NCBI RefSeq assembly: GCF_004804335.1
Contig: NZ_SRXY01000003.1
Span: 186,001-250,000 of the forward strand
From: Pacificoceanicola onchidii
GTDB lineage: Bacteria > Pseudomonadota > Alphaproteobacteria > Rhodobacterales > Rhodobacteraceae
Reading direction: 5' to 3'
Length of the DNA: 64,000 bases
The notes beneath the pieces are model-generated. The model worked only from the letters and a program-made list of their open reading frames with translations, was not told the origin of the DNA and searched no databases. The position numbers and the translations under genes are program-made. The first letter of the stretch is position 1. Each line of letters opens with the position of its first letter. This document shows, in pieces, positions 33,532 through 42,764 of the stretch.

Positions 33532-35364
33532 ATGCTCGACGACACCAACGCTGCCACAGTGGCCCGGATCGACCGCCTGCGAGTCGAATTCCAGACCAAG
33601 GCCGGAACGATTGTCGGCGTCGAGGACGTCTCGTTCGACATCAAATCGGGCGAAACGGTTTGCGTCGTGGGCGAATCCGGCTCCGGCAAATCGGTCTCCT
33701 CGCTCTCGCTCATGCGCCTTGTCGAATACGGCGGCGGCAAAATTGCCAACGGGCGCTTGCTCTTCGACCGCCGCGAGGGGGACGAAGTGGACCTCTCCGA
33801 AGCCGGCGACAGCCTGATGCGCACCATTCGCGGCAATGAAATCGGCATGATTTTCCAGGAGCCCATGACGGCTCTGAACCCGGTGTTCACGGTCGGCCGC
33901 CAACTGACCGAAGGGCTGCGCGTGCACAAAGGACTCAGCCAAGCCAAGGCCGAGGAGCGCGCATTGGACCTGCTGCGCCAAGTGCGAATCCCCGAACCGG
34001 AACGCCGCCTGAAGCAATATCCGCACGAGTTGTCCGGTGGTATGCGTCAGCGTGTTGTGATCGCCATGGCGCTGGCCTGCGAGCCGCGCCTGTTGATCGC
34101 AGACGAGCCGACAACGGCGCTTGATGTGACCATTCAAGCCGAGATTCTGGCGCTGATCGACCGTCTCAAGCGCGAAACCGGCACCGCGGTGATGTTCATC
34201 ACCCATGACATGGCCGTGGTCGCGCAGATGGCCGACAGGGTCGTTGTCATGTTCCGTGGCAACAAGGTTGAAGAAGGGCCGGTTCAGCAGATTTTCGAAG
34301 ACCCTCAGCACCCTTACACCCAGGCGCTTCTGGCGGCGGTGCCCAAGCTGGGCGAGATGACCGGCAAGGCGCTGCCGGAACCGATGAAGCTGCTTGGCTC
34401 GGATGAGCATGACGTGCAGCCGATCAAGGGGCAGGACGAGGTTCTGCTCGATGTGAAAGGGCTGACCACACGCTTCCCGGTCCGGGGCGGCTTCTTCCGT
34501 CGGCATATCTCCAACGTGCACGCGGTCGAGGATGTCTCGTTCCAGATCAACAAGGGCCAGACCCTGAGTCTCGTGGGCGAATCCGGCTGTGGCAAGTCCA
34601 GCGCCGGGCGCTCGATCCTGCGTCTGGTGGAGCCGGTGGCCGGGCAGGTGATGCTCGATGGGGTCGACATCATGTCGCTCGGCCCCAAGGAACTGCGCGA
34701 AGAACGGCGCGAAATGCAGATGATCTTTCAGGATCCCTTTGCCTCGCTGAACCCACAGATCCAGTTGGCCGATCAGGTCGCAGAGCCGATCCACAACTAC
34801 CAGACCGAAACCGGCAGTGCGGTGATGGACCGGGTGGGAGAGCTGTTCGACAGGGTCGAACTGCCGCGCAGTTTCATGCGGCGCTACCCGCACGAATTGT
34901 CCGGCGGCCAGCGCCAACGCATTGCGATCGCACGTGCTTTGGCGCTCCGCCCCAAGCTGATCGTCGCAGATGAAGCGGTCAGCGCGCTCGACGTGTCAGT
35001 GCAGGCGCAGGTGGTGAACCTGATGATGGAGCTGCAATCCGACCTTGGCCTGTCGTACCTCTTCATCAGCCACGATATGGCCGTTGTGGAACGGGTGAGC
35101 CATCAGGTTGGGGTGATGTACCTTGGGCGGATCGTCGAAATCGGCCCGCGTCAGGCGGTTTTTGAGAACCCTCAGCACCCGTATACACAGGCGTTGATGA
35201 AGGCGGTGCCCATTGCTGATCCGACTCAAAGAAAGTCCGAGAAGGATTTGAATTTCAAACCAATTCCCTCTCCAATCCACTCCGTTGACTACACCGCTGA
35301 ACCTTCGGAATACCGCGAGGTATCGCCCGGTCACCGGGTTCTGATCACAGACAGCGGCTACTGA
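33532..35364 (+). CDS. Fused double ATPase of the oligopeptide ABC importer (DppD-DppF in one chain)
   Basis: 610 residues with two complete ABC ATPase domains. Domain one has Walker A GESGSGKS (about residue 45), ELSGGMRQRVVIAMALA and LLIADEPTTALD. Domain two starts near residue 305, with GESGCGKSSAGRS, ELSGGQRQRIAIARALA and LIVADEAVSALD. Both carry the oligopeptide-type C-terminal stretch (HPYTQALL/HPYTQALM), with the second followed by VPIADPTQR. In E. coli these are two proteins. Its only partners are the divergent permeases and binding protein at 29486-33272. Confidence 0.96.
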   Translation: MLDDTNAATVARIDRLRVEFQTKAGTIVGVEDVSFDIKSGETVCVVGESGSGKSVSSLSLMRLVEYGGGKIANGRLLFDRREGDEVDLSEAGDSLMRTIRGNEIGMIFQEPMTALNPVFTVGRQLTEGLRVHKGLSQAKAEERALDLLRQVRIPEPERRLKQYPHELSGGMRQRVVIAMALACEPRLLIADEPTTALDVTIQAEILALIDRLKRETGTAVMFITHDMAVVAQMADRVVVMFRGNKVEEGPVQQIFEDPQHPYTQALLAAVPKLGEMTGKALPEPMKLLGSDEHDVQPIKGQDEVLLDVKGLTTRFPVRGGFFRRHISNVHAVEDVSFQINKGQTLSLVGESGCGKSSAGRSILRLVEPVAGQVMLDGVDIMSLGPKELREERREMQMIFQDPFASLNPQIQLADQVAEPIHNYQTETGSAVMDRVGELFDRVELPRSFMRRYPHELSGGQRQRIAIARALALRPKLIVADEAVSALDVSVQAQVVNLMMELQSDLGLSYLFISHDMAVVERVSHQVGVMYLGRIVEIGPRQAVFENPQHPYTQALMKAVPIADPTQRKSEKDLNFKPIPSPIHSVDYTAEPSEYREVSPGHRVLITDSGY

Positions 35365-35378
35365 TGGATAGGACGGGA

Positions 35379-35430
35379 GCGAGGGGCCAGCCCCTCGCGC
35401 TCCCCGGGATATTTTGAGCACAAAGAAACA
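35379..35430 (+). repeat. Recurrent intergenic hairpin + TATTTT/AAAGAA module, copy d
   Basis: Stem GCGAGGGGC / GCCCCTCGC (35379-35398), then CCCCGGGATATTTTGAGCAC and AAAGAAACAGAGG. It fills the 75-bp gap between the ATPase stop and the deacetylase start; the purine-rich end may serve as ribosome site for the next gene. Confidence 0.75.
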
Positions 35431-35439
35431 GAGGCCGCT

Positions 35440-36594
35440 ATGGACAGGCTTTCGCCACGTGAGATCTTGGACCGGCTCGTCGGCTTTCCGACGGTCAGCC
35501 ACGACAGCAACCTGCCTCTGATCGACTGGGTCGAAGACTACCTGACCGGTCATGGCATCACTTGCCATCGTCATTACAACGAAACCTCCGACAAGGCAGC
35601 GCTTTTTGCTCATGTGGGCCCAGAGGTGGAAGGCGGCGTCGTGCTCTCCGGGCATACGGATGTGGTGCCGGTTGAAGGGCAGGCCTGGTCCAGCGATCCA
35701 TTTGTGGTGACAGAACGCGACGGCCGGCTTTTCGGACGCGGCTGCACGGACATGAAGGGATTTGACGCGCTCGCGGTCTGGGCCATGGTCGAGGCGCAGC
35801 ATCGCGGGGTCTCACGCCCGTTGCAGATCGCCCTGAGCTACGACGAAGAGATCGGCTGCACCGGCGCGCCGCCGCTCGTCAAGGCCATGGAAATATTGCC
35901 AAAAGCCAGCGACGTGATCGTCGGTGAGCCGACCATGCTGAAAGCGGTCACCGGCCACAAGGGCGGGTTGACATGGTGGGTGCACATGCACGGCTTCGAG
36001 GTCCATTCCTCGCTTCTGCACACCGGCGTCAGCGCGATCATGTGGGGGGCAAAGCTGATCGACTGGGCCAATCAGGTGAATGCATCACAGGAGGACACAC
36101 CGCCGTCCAGCATGGCGGCGCTGTTTGATCCGCCCTACACAAACGCGCATGTCGGTCAGATCAGCGGCGGCACAGCACATAATATCGCTGCAAAGGACTG
36201 CGAGTTCGGCTTTGGATTCCGCATCGTTCCGGGAGAGAACCCTGATCGCTGGAAAGAGCTTTTTGAGAGTAAAGTCAAAGATCTGGAAGCGGGAATGAAA
36301 GCGATACGTGAGGAGGCGTGGATCGAGGTCGAAGAAAAGTTCGCCCTGCCGCCCTTTGCCCCGTCTGAAGACAACACCGCCGAAGCTCTGGTCCGGCAAA
36401 TCACCGGCGACAACTCCGACGGTTTTGTCAGTTACGGCACCGAAGCCAGCCATTTTCAGGCCGGAGGCTACAACGTTGTCGTCTGCGGGCCGGGCAGCAT
36501 CGACGTGGCGCATCAGCCGGACGAATACATCACCGTTGCACAGTTCAACAAAGGGCAGCGCTTCATGGAGCGCTTGGTGGAGCGGCTGGCGTGA
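35440..36594 (+). CDS. Acetylornithine deacetylase-type M20 metallohydrolase (ArgE-like)
   Basis: 384 residues, M20 peptidase fold. Metal ligands are visible as SGHTDVVPVEGQAWSSDPF (His and the D-x-x-P-V motif), GRGCTDMKGFDALA (Asp), SYDEEIGCTGAPPL (Glu-Glu) and the late His segment DVAHQPDEYI. The length and motifs fit ArgE-type N-acetylornithine deacetylase. The position directly after an oligopeptide importer and before an amine oxidase suggests it deacylates imported N-acyl amino acids rather than arginine intermediates. A 4-bp overlap links it to the next gene. Confidence 0.92.
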   Translation: MDRLSPREILDRLVGFPTVSHDSNLPLIDWVEDYLTGHGITCHRHYNETSDKAALFAHVGPEVEGGVVLSGHTDVVPVEGQAWSSDPFVVTERDGRLFGRGCTDMKGFDALAVWAMVEAQHRGVSRPLQIALSYDEEIGCTGAPPLVKAMEILPKASDVIVGEPTMLKAVTGHKGGLTWWVHMHGFEVHSSLLHTGVSAIMWGAKLIDWANQVNASQEDTPPSSMAALFDPPYTNAHVGQISGGTAHNIAAKDCEFGFGFRIVPGENPDRWKELFESKVKDLEAGMKAIREEAWIEVEEKFALPPFAPSEDNTAEALVRQITGDNSDGFVSYGTEASHFQAGGYNVVVCGPGSIDVAHQPDEYITVAQFNKGQRFMERLVERLA

Positions 36595-37934
36595 GCTTTC
36601 CCATCCGGGACGAAGGACCGATCGAACACAGCGCAGACTTGCCGCAAGCCGTTGATCTTGTTGTGATTGGCGGCGGTGTGATCGGAATCTCCACAGCACT
36701 TTTTGCAGCCCGGCAGGGGCTTTCCGTCATCGTGCTTGAGAAAGGCCGCGTCGCCGCAGAACAATCCAGCCGCAACTGGGGTTGGATCCGCGTTCAGGGG
36801 CGCGACCTTGCTGAAATCCCGATTGCTTTGGAAGCGCAGCGGCTCTGGCAGGAACTCGATACAACCTGCGAAGGCCGATTGGGCGTGCGGCAAACGGGCG
36901 TGACCTATCTTGCCCGGACTGCTGGCGAAATGGCTGCCTTTGAGGCGTGGCTACAGGAGGCCGAGGCCTTAGGTGTGTCCTCCAAGCTTCTGACAGAAAA
37001 GGAAACATCTGCTCTTCTGGGTGAACCGAAAGCCCCCTGGATCGGGGCCTTGCACACGCCCACGGATATGAAGGGAGAGCCATGGGTCGCGGTGCCCGAA
37101 CTGGCGCGCCTGGCCGTGACTGAGGGGGCCGTGATCCGGGAACGCTGCGCCGCGCGCGGGTTGCTGCGATCCTCTGGCAAGATAACGGGCGTTGTCACAG
37201 AAGCCGGTGCGATCAGAACCGAGCGTGTCGTGCTCGCAGGCGGGGCGTGGTCCAGCCTGTTCCTCAGACGGCACGGCATTGATATTCCACAGCTTTCTGT
37301 ACGCTCAACGGTTTTGGCAACGCAGCCTTTGCCGCAGGTGGTTTCCGCGGCCGCCGTAGACGATCGCATCGCGTTTCGCCCGCGCGCCGACGGCGGCTAC
37401 ACCTTGGCGCCTGCGGCCTTTGCAGAACTCTTTGTCGGGCCGGATGCGGTACGCCATCTGCGGCGCTACCTGCCTTTGGCCTTGTCCGGTGAATTCGATG
37501 TGAAACTTTGCGGTCCTGCGCCCGCTGACTACCCGGACGCCCTGCGCACCGCGCGCAAGTGGTCGGACGGAGAGGAAACGCCGTTTGAGCGGATGCGCGT
37601 GCTCGACCCTTCTCCAAATGCCAAGAAGACCAAGGCGTTGAAGGAGGGCTTTGAAGCGATCTATCCTGCGGTGGAAACCGTCAACAGCCGCGCCGAATGG
37701 GGCGGGATGATCGATGTCCTGCCCGACGTTGTACCAATTGTCGACAATGAACCAACCCTCCCTGGCCTCACGGTTGTGACCGGCATGTGCGGCCATGGAT
37801 TTGGCATTGGTCCGGCCTTTGGCCGCATCGCGGTGGCCCTCGCCATGGGCCAGGACCCGGGCCATGATCTGAGCCGGTTCCGTATCACACGCTTCCGTGA
37901 TGGCTCAAAACTCGTCCCCGGCCCGAATTTATAA
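36591..37934 (+). CDS. FAD-dependent amine/amino-acid oxidoreductase (DadA/GlpO-like fold)
   Basis: 447 residues. The FAD-binding motif is VVIGGGVIGISTALFAARQG at about residue 24, followed by VIVLEKGRVAAEQSSRNWGW. The C-terminal segment VVTGMCGHGFGIGPAFGRI is the second flavin contact. It belongs to the DAO family of D-amino-acid/sarcosine-type oxidases and dehydrogenases. GTG start overlaps the ArgE-like stop (GTGA). With two M20 hydrolases and a peptide importer around it, deamination of an imported amino acid or N-alkyl amine is plausible. Residues SSRNWGW mark the subfamily seen in many roseobacters; I do not know its substrate. Confidence 0.9.
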   Translation: MSFPIRDEGPIEHSADLPQAVDLVVIGGGVIGISTALFAARQGLSVIVLEKGRVAAEQSSRNWGWIRVQGRDLAEIPIALEAQRLWQELDTTCEGRLGVRQTGVTYLARTAGEMAAFEAWLQEAEALGVSSKLLTEKETSALLGEPKAPWIGALHTPTDMKGEPWVAVPELARLAVTEGAVIRERCAARGLLRSSGKITGVVTEAGAIRTERVVLAGGAWSSLFLRRHGIDIPQLSVRSTVLATQPLPQVVSAAAVDDRIAFRPRADGGYTLAPAAFAELFVGPDAVRHLRRYLPLALSGEFDVKLCGPAPADYPDALRTARKWSDGEETPFERMRVLDPSPNAKKTKALKEGFEAIYPAVETVNSRAEWGGMIDVLPDVVPIVDNEPTLPGLTVVTGMCGHGFGIGPAFGRIAVALAMGQDPGHDLSRFRITRFRDGSKLVPGPNL

Positions 37935-38011
37935 GCAGACCGCTTGCGGTGCGCGTGGCGTGGTGGCAGGGTTTGATCAAATTCCTCATCACAGCACCCC
38001 AAGGAGCTTTC

Positions 38012-39172
38012 ATGCCCGTCAAGAATCGCTTTGCCGAATTGCAGCAGGACATCATCGCCTGGCGTCGGGACATCCACGAAAACCCGGAAATCCTGTTTGA
38101 AACCCACCGCACCAGCGCGCTTGTCGCGGAAAAACTGCGCGCGTTTGGCTGTGAAGAGGTGACAGAAGGTATCGGGCGGACCGGCGTTGTGGGTGTGATC
38201 AAAGGCAAAACAGACACCAAGGGCGCGGTCATCGGGCTGCGTGCCGACATGGACGCGCTGCCCATCCATGAGCAGACGGGGCTGGATTACGCCTCGAAAA
38301 CAGACGGTGCGATGCATGCCTGCGGGCATGACGGGCACACGGCGATGCTGCTCGGGGCGGCGAAATACCTGTCCGAAACCCGCAATTTCGACGGCACGGT
38401 TGTAGTGATTTTCCAACCCGCCGAAGAGGGCGGCGGCGGCGGCAAGGAGATGTGCGACGACGGCATGATGGATCGTTGGGGCATTCAGGAAGTCTACGGC
38501 ATGCACAATTGGCCAGGCCGTCCGGTCGGATCCTTTGCCATCCGCCCGGGCGCGTTTTTTGCCGCAACGGATCAGTTCGAAATCCTGCTGGAAGGCAAGG
38601 GCGGGCATGCGGCCAAACCGCAGGAAGCGGTCGACACGACCGTCATGGCCTCGCAGCTCGTCCTTTCCCTGCAGACCATCTCCAGCCGCAACGCCGATCC
38701 CGTGGACCCGGTTGTGGTGTCGGTCACATCTTTTGAAACCTCCTCCAAAGCCTTTAACGTGATCCCGCAGCGGGTGCATTTGAAAGGCACGGTGCGCACG
38801 CAGTCCAAGGACATGCGCGCCTTGGCCGAAGAACGGATCAAGGCGATCTGCGCTGGCGTGGCCGCCACCTACGGCGGTGAGGCGGAAGTGAAATACTACC
38901 TCGGCTATCCGGTGATGGTGAACTCCGAAGAGCAGACGGAATTTGCCGCCCAGGTGGCAAAATCCATTTCCGGTCAATGTGATGAGGCCCCGATTGTCAT
39001 GGGCGGCGAAGACTTCGCCTTCATGCTCGAAGAACGGCCCGGCGCTTACATTTTGGTCGGCAACGGCGATACCGCACCGGTGCACCACCCCGAATACAAC
39101 TTCAACGATGAAACCATCCCGGCCGGTTGTTCGTGGTGGGCTGAGATCGTCGAACAGCGCATGCCTGCATAA
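38012..39172 (+). CDS. M20 family amidohydrolase (aminoacylase/hippurate hydrolase type)
   Basis: 386 residues. RADMDALPIHEQTG (metal-binding region), HACGHDGHTAMLLGAA, FQPAEEGGGGGKEM and MGGEDFAFMLEERPGAY are the standard motifs of the AmhX/HipO/IAA-amidohydrolase group. The start MPVKNRFAELQQ at 38012 follows AAGGAG; the longer frame from 37949 lacks one. It probably cleaves N-acyl amino acids. It is the third catabolic gene in the run after the peptide importer. Confidence 0.94.
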   Translation: MPVKNRFAELQQDIIAWRRDIHENPEILFETHRTSALVAEKLRAFGCEEVTEGIGRTGVVGVIKGKTDTKGAVIGLRADMDALPIHEQTGLDYASKTDGAMHACGHDGHTAMLLGAAKYLSETRNFDGTVVVIFQPAEEGGGGGKEMCDDGMMDRWGIQEVYGMHNWPGRPVGSFAIRPGAFFAATDQFEILLEGKGGHAAKPQEAVDTTVMASQLVLSLQTISSRNADPVDPVVVSVTSFETSSKAFNVIPQRVHLKGTVRTQSKDMRALAEERIKAICAGVAATYGGEAEVKYYLGYPVMVNSEEQTEFAAQVAKSISGQCDEAPIVMGGEDFAFMLEERPGAYILVGNGDTAPVHHPEYNFNDETIPAGCSWWAEIVEQRMPA

Positions 39173-39180
39173 AAAAGGGA

Positions 39181-39214
39181 CGGGGCGACGCTTGTGCCAA
39201 GGCACGTCGCCCCG
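39181..39214 (+). terminator. Long stem-loop after the M20 amidohydrolase gene
   Basis: CGGGGCGAC pairs with GTCGCCCCG, continuing through GTGCC/GGCAC to a two-base loop, with a small bulge. It starts eight bases after the stop. There is no long T-run, so it is a probable 3'-end hairpin rather than a certain terminator. Confidence 0.65.
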
Positions 39215-39239
39215 CCCACCGTCCCGAAGCGCGCCCGAC

Positions 39240-39307
39240 TTGGTTTCTTTGGGCCCAAAATACCTCGGAGGTAGGCTCATCGAGCCGTAGGAGGCAGCGC
39301 CTCCTGC
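39240..39307 (-). repeat. Recurrent intergenic hairpin + TATTTT/AAAGAA module, copy e
   Basis: On the minus strand a stem GGAGGC-GCT-GCCTCC is followed by CTCCGAGGTATTTTGGGCCC and AAAGAAACC. It lies just past the rsgA stop, convergent with the M20 amidohydrolase. Confidence 0.7.
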
Positions 39308-39323
39308 ACGCCCCAGAGGGGCG

Positions 39324-40343
39324 TCACCGCACGCGTTTGGCTTTCTTCGCGCCTTTCACCATCTTGGCAAACGCCTTTCCCCGCGCCCGCTGCCGCGCAA
39401 TCGACTCGGTGTTGCGCGCGTCCTCGGCCTGCAATTTGCGCCAGCGCTCCAGCCGGGCCGGATCGAGCGTACCATCGGCAATCGCCGCCTGAACCGCACA
39501 GCCGGGCTCGCTGACATGGTCGCAATTGCGGAACTTGCACTGCGCCGACAGCTCCAGAAGATCGTCAAAGACCTCCTGGATCCCTTCCGCCATATCCGCC
39601 AGTTGAAGCTCGCGCATGCCGGGGGTGTCGATCAGCCAGCCGCCAGTCTGGGTTTGAACAAGGCTGCGGTAGGTCGTCGTATGCCGTCCTTTCGCATCAT
39701 CCTCGCGAATGCCCTGCGTCGCAGCGCTCTCGCCGGTCAGCCTGTTGCGCAGCGTGGTCTTGCCCACCCCGGACGAGCCGAGCAACGCAAGTGTCTGGCC
39801 TTCGCTGGCATAAGGGTGGAGCGGGGCGGCCTCGCCCGCATCCTTGGCGTTCAGAGCAAGCACGCCCAGGTCTTCAGACAAGGTCCGCGCTTCTGCGGCG
39901 TAATGCGCCACGTCTTCGCTCTTGTCTGCTTTGGTCAGGATCAGCAGCGGCGTGCAGCCCGCCGTGGCGGCCAGTGCCAAGTAGCGCTCAATCCGGGCAA
40001 GGTTGAAGTCGTCATTGCAGCTCGAGACAATCCCAAGCGTATCCACATTGGCCGCGATGCGCTGGGTATAGGCCACGTGGCCCGCCGCCTTGCGCGTCAG
40101 CGCCGTACGCGCCTCCAGAATGCGCAGCGCCTGCGTGCCGTCGGTCAGCACCCAATCGCCCACCGCATAGTTCCCCGCCGCTTCGGTGGGGAAGAGTTGC
40201 AGCGGGCCTTGCTCGGTCAACACGCGAATCCGGTCGCGCTGGACCTCATGCACGCGGGCAGGGGTGAGCAGGGTTTCGGTGGGTTCCAGTTGGTTTTCAA
40301 AAAAGTCGGACCAGCCAAGGCTGGCAAGGGTGATGTCGGTCAA
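39324..40343 (-). CDS. rsgA: Ribosome small-subunit-dependent GTPase A
   Basis: 339 residues, circularly permuted GTPase that assists late 30S assembly. An N-terminal OB domain (about 30-100) comes first. The G motifs appear in permuted order: G4 LTKADKSED, then G1 GSSGVGKTTL, then G3 IDTPGMRELQL. The C-terminal zinc knuckle is CKFRNCDHVSEPGC. The C-terminus ends in a basic tail (KMVKGAKKAKRVR) suited to rRNA contact. It is transcribed alone. Confidence 0.96.
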   Translation of the reverse strand: MTDITLASLGWSDFFENQLEPTETLLTPARVHEVQRDRIRVLTEQGPLQLFPTEAAGNYAVGDWVLTDGTQALRILEARTALTRKAAGHVAYTQRIAANVDTLGIVSSCNDDFNLARIERYLALAATAGCTPLLILTKADKSEDVAHYAAEARTLSEDLGVLALNAKDAGEAAPLHPYASEGQTLALLGSSGVGKTTLRNRLTGESAATQGIREDDAKGRHTTTYRSLVQTQTGGWLIDTPGMRELQLADMAEGIQEVFDDLLELSAQCKFRNCDHVSEPGCAVQAAIADGTLDPARLERWRKLQAEDARNTESIARQRARGKAFAKMVKGAKKAKRVR

Positions 40344-40519
40344 TGGATCGATCCTGATAAGACATGTCTTTTGGCCCCGCGGGCGGCGGGGTCAGATGTG
40401 GTCTCGGACCTCATGCGCGCGGGGCGCGGGCCCGGAGGATCAATGCAAGCTCCATCAAGTCTCCGAAGTTGGATTGCAGGTGCAGAATAGAAGCCCCAGC
40501 CGGGACGCGCAAGGGTGGG

Positions 40520-41176
40520 TTATTCGGGGAGGGTTTGCAGAGCGAGGGTTTCTGCGGTCAGCCTGTCCACAGCGTCGGTGCCCTCTGCGACGGTGATCAA
40601 ACCTTGGTCAACCCAATCGTTCCAGACGCGTGCTATCCGTTGCTCTCTATAACGCAGTTCGCGCCTAGGCGGGACATAAGCAATCAAAAGGTCTGGGCCG
40701 TGTCCGAGGCAATAGGCCAACTCATGATCGTTGAGCGTCTCAGTCGGTTTGCCAAAGAACCCTTGAGCGGCGGCCTCCAAACCGATGTGGTCACGTCCAA
40801 AACGGCCAAAGCCCACAAGTGCGCCTCGGTAGGCATCATGCTCTCCGAGTTGCTGCTTTTCCCGAAAAACGCGGTAGAAAATGGCGCCATTGTCCGGGTC
40901 CAATTCCGGGAACCGAAGTTCCATCAAGGCTCTTTGTCCCAGTGTCATGATCCCGGCATCAAGAAACAGACGTTGGCCGCCGAGATCCAAAAGAATCGCG
41001 CCGAGCCCAACCAGAATCTTGTCCTGCATCTCCACCGGCAGACTGCGAAAAAACGCAGCCCCTTCGGTCAACTCATCCGTGAAGTGCAGCCCACCGGTCA
41101 TAAACTCTTCGAAGGTCACGTCCTCCGCCAAAGCAGGCGAGCCAGCAATCAGCAAAGCAAGGAGCAGGCGTTTCAT
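40520..41176 (-). CDS. Hypothetical exported protein
   Basis: 218 residues, starting MKRLLLALLIAGSPALA with a cleavage site before EDVTFEEF; the in-frame ATG four codons earlier is less likely. The mature protein has no recognised motif. Notable segments are MTGGLHFTDELTEG, then a helical block (KILVGLGAILLDLGGQRLFL) and a Cys-containing YCLGHGPDLL. It shares a 47-bp divergent region with the glycosyltransferase gene. Function unknown; periplasmic location is inferred from the signal peptide only. Confidence 0.7.
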   Translation of the reverse strand: MKRLLLALLIAGSPALAEDVTFEEFMTGGLHFTDELTEGAAFFRSLPVEMQDKILVGLGAILLDLGGQRLFLDAGIMTLGQRALMELRFPELDPDNGAIFYRVFREKQQLGEHDAYRGALVGFGRFGRDHIGLEAAAQGFFGKPTETLNDHELAYCLGHGPDLLIAYVPPRRELRYREQRIARVWNDWVDQGLITVAEGTDAVDRLTAETLALQTLPE

Positions 41177-41223
41177 AAGTCTTTCCACTGGTCACGGCAC
41201 ATCCCTCAGAGTAGAGAGCAGCC

Positions 41224-42024
41224 ATGAGCGATCCAGTCAACATCATGTGCATCAAGTGGGGCACCCTCTTTGGCCCCGAATACGTCAACCGCCTCTATTC
41301 CGGGGTGCGGCGCAATCTCAAACGCCCGGTGCGGTTCCTGTGCATGACGGAACACAGCGAAGGCCTGCACCCGGATATCGAGGTCCTAGACCTGCCGGTG
41401 GAGCCGTTTGCCAAGCCGATGGCAGAGGCTTTGGCGGTGGCGAACCGGCAAGGGGCGATGCGCAAGGTCTCGCTCTTCCGGCCCGATCTGGTGCCTGATC
41501 TGAAAGGGCCGGTTCTGGGCTTTGATCTCGACGTGGTGATCACCGGGGCGCTGGACGACATCCACGATCTCGCGCCGCGAACGGTGGCGATGCGCCATGA
41601 CTGGACGGAAAAGCGCAAAGGCCGCCCGACAGGACACGGCTCTGTCTTCCGTTTCGATCCGGCAGAGCATGGCTTCCTTTACGAAGACCTTGCGGCAAAC
41701 GCCTATGCAGAGGTTGAAAAAGCCCGCGGCTCCGAGCAGCGCTACACCTCGCACAAGGCCATGGACCGCGGCTGCTTCACCTATATTCCCGAAGAGTGGG
41801 TGGTCTCGTTCAAATACGACTGCAACCCGTTCCCCGGCAACTGGCTCCACGCCCCGCGACTGCCGACGGATGCCCGCGTGGTATGCTTCCACGGTCGGCC
41901 CAAGATGACGGACGCCTTGGAAGGCTGGAACGGCTCTTTCATCCGTCACTCCAAACCTTGCGACTGGCTGCGCGAGCATTGGATTGACCGGGCCAACGCG
42001 GATTTGGGCGCGGACTGGGCCTGA
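41224..42024 (+). CDS. Putative glycosyltransferase (GT-A fold)
   Basis: 266 residues. The motif pair VLGFDLDVVITGALDDI (DxD-like, D-L-D near residues 100-102) and the earlier NIMCIKWGTLFGPEYVNRL suggest a GT-A-type nucleotide-sugar transferase. DRGCFTYIPEEWVVSFKYDC and VVCFHGRPKM near the C-terminus resemble the acceptor-side and nucleotide-contacting His-Gly elements of related enzymes. The acceptor is unknown, although surface polysaccharide or cell-envelope glycans are usual. It stands alone and is not in a polysaccharide cluster. Confidence 0.8.
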   Translation: MSDPVNIMCIKWGTLFGPEYVNRLYSGVRRNLKRPVRFLCMTEHSEGLHPDIEVLDLPVEPFAKPMAEALAVANRQGAMRKVSLFRPDLVPDLKGPVLGFDLDVVITGALDDIHDLAPRTVAMRHDWTEKRKGRPTGHGSVFRFDPAEHGFLYEDLAANAYAEVEKARGSEQRYTSHKAMDRGCFTYIPEEWVVSFKYDCNPFPGNWLHAPRLPTDARVVCFHGRPKMTDALEGWNGSFIRHSKPCDWLREHWIDRANADLGADWA

Positions 42025-42027
42025 GAG

Positions 42028-42624
42028 TCACGGCTTTACGCAAGACCTGAACGCATTTGAGCCGGTGATGGTTTCAAAGTCCAAACTCGGCATATCGTAC
42101 TTGATGAAGCAATACAGGCTCGCGATGTCCGGAAATCCCGTTGCGATGAAGGCTTCCTGCAAGGACATTTCCATCCAGGCGGCACCATCCCCCCGAACCT
42201 CTCCTAGATCGCTCCAATACTCATTCATAATGTAGGCCGCGTAAGCGGCTTGGCGGCGCGAGTTCTCCGCGCTCACAAACAGGCTGGCTGAGATCAAGTA
42301 GCGAAATTCAATGGAAAAATCGGCAGAGTGGGGGTTTTCCTTTCGCTGCAGGTACAGCCGTATCATCGGGTAATACTTGTATTTCTCGATGTCTTTGGAA
42401 GAGTGCGGCCTCTTCGGAATGGCCGATGTAGCGAACCCGCCGCGAAACATTTCGACAACCGCGTTGCATGGATCAATGCGCTCAAGCTGCTCCAAGGACA
42501 TCTCAAGGGCGGTCTTCTCATCTGTGCAGGCCGCCTTGGCTGACACCGGACCAAATGAGAAAACGGCGGACAAACTCAGCAGCGAAAACAAGGCTCCGAA
42601 AGAACCGAACACATTATGCACCAT
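42028..42624 (-). CDS. Hypothetical exported protein with lower GC
   Basis: 198 residues from MVHNVFGSFGALFSLLSLSA, a signal peptide with likely cleavage after AKA (before ACTDEK). The upstream in-frame ATG (42705) would add 27 residues without a ribosome site. Cysteines at the mature N-terminus and near DPCNAVVEMF could form disulfides. No family is recognised. The codons look less GC-rich than in the neighbours by eye, and the gene is convergent with the glycosyltransferase gene (3-bp gap). It may be an accessory insertion. Confidence 0.6.
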   Translation of the reverse strand: MVHNVFGSFGALFSLLSLSAVFSFGPVSAKAACTDEKTALEMSLEQLERIDPCNAVVEMFRGGFATSAIPKRPHSSKDIEKYKYYPMIRLYLQRKENPHSADFSIEFRYLISASLFVSAENSRRQAAYAAYIMNEYWSDLGEVRGDGAAWMEMSLQEAFIATGFPDIASLYCFIKYDMPSLDFETITGSNAFRSCVKP

Positions 42625-42764
42625 ACTGACCTGCGATCCTTGCTCTGAAGATATGAACGCCGCGATAGTGGCGTATTTCGCGGACGGTGTGCAACGCAAC
42701 GTCAAGGCCCTGGCCTTGCGCCAACCCCAATTGCACTCCCCGGCTGCGTTGTTACATTACTGTC

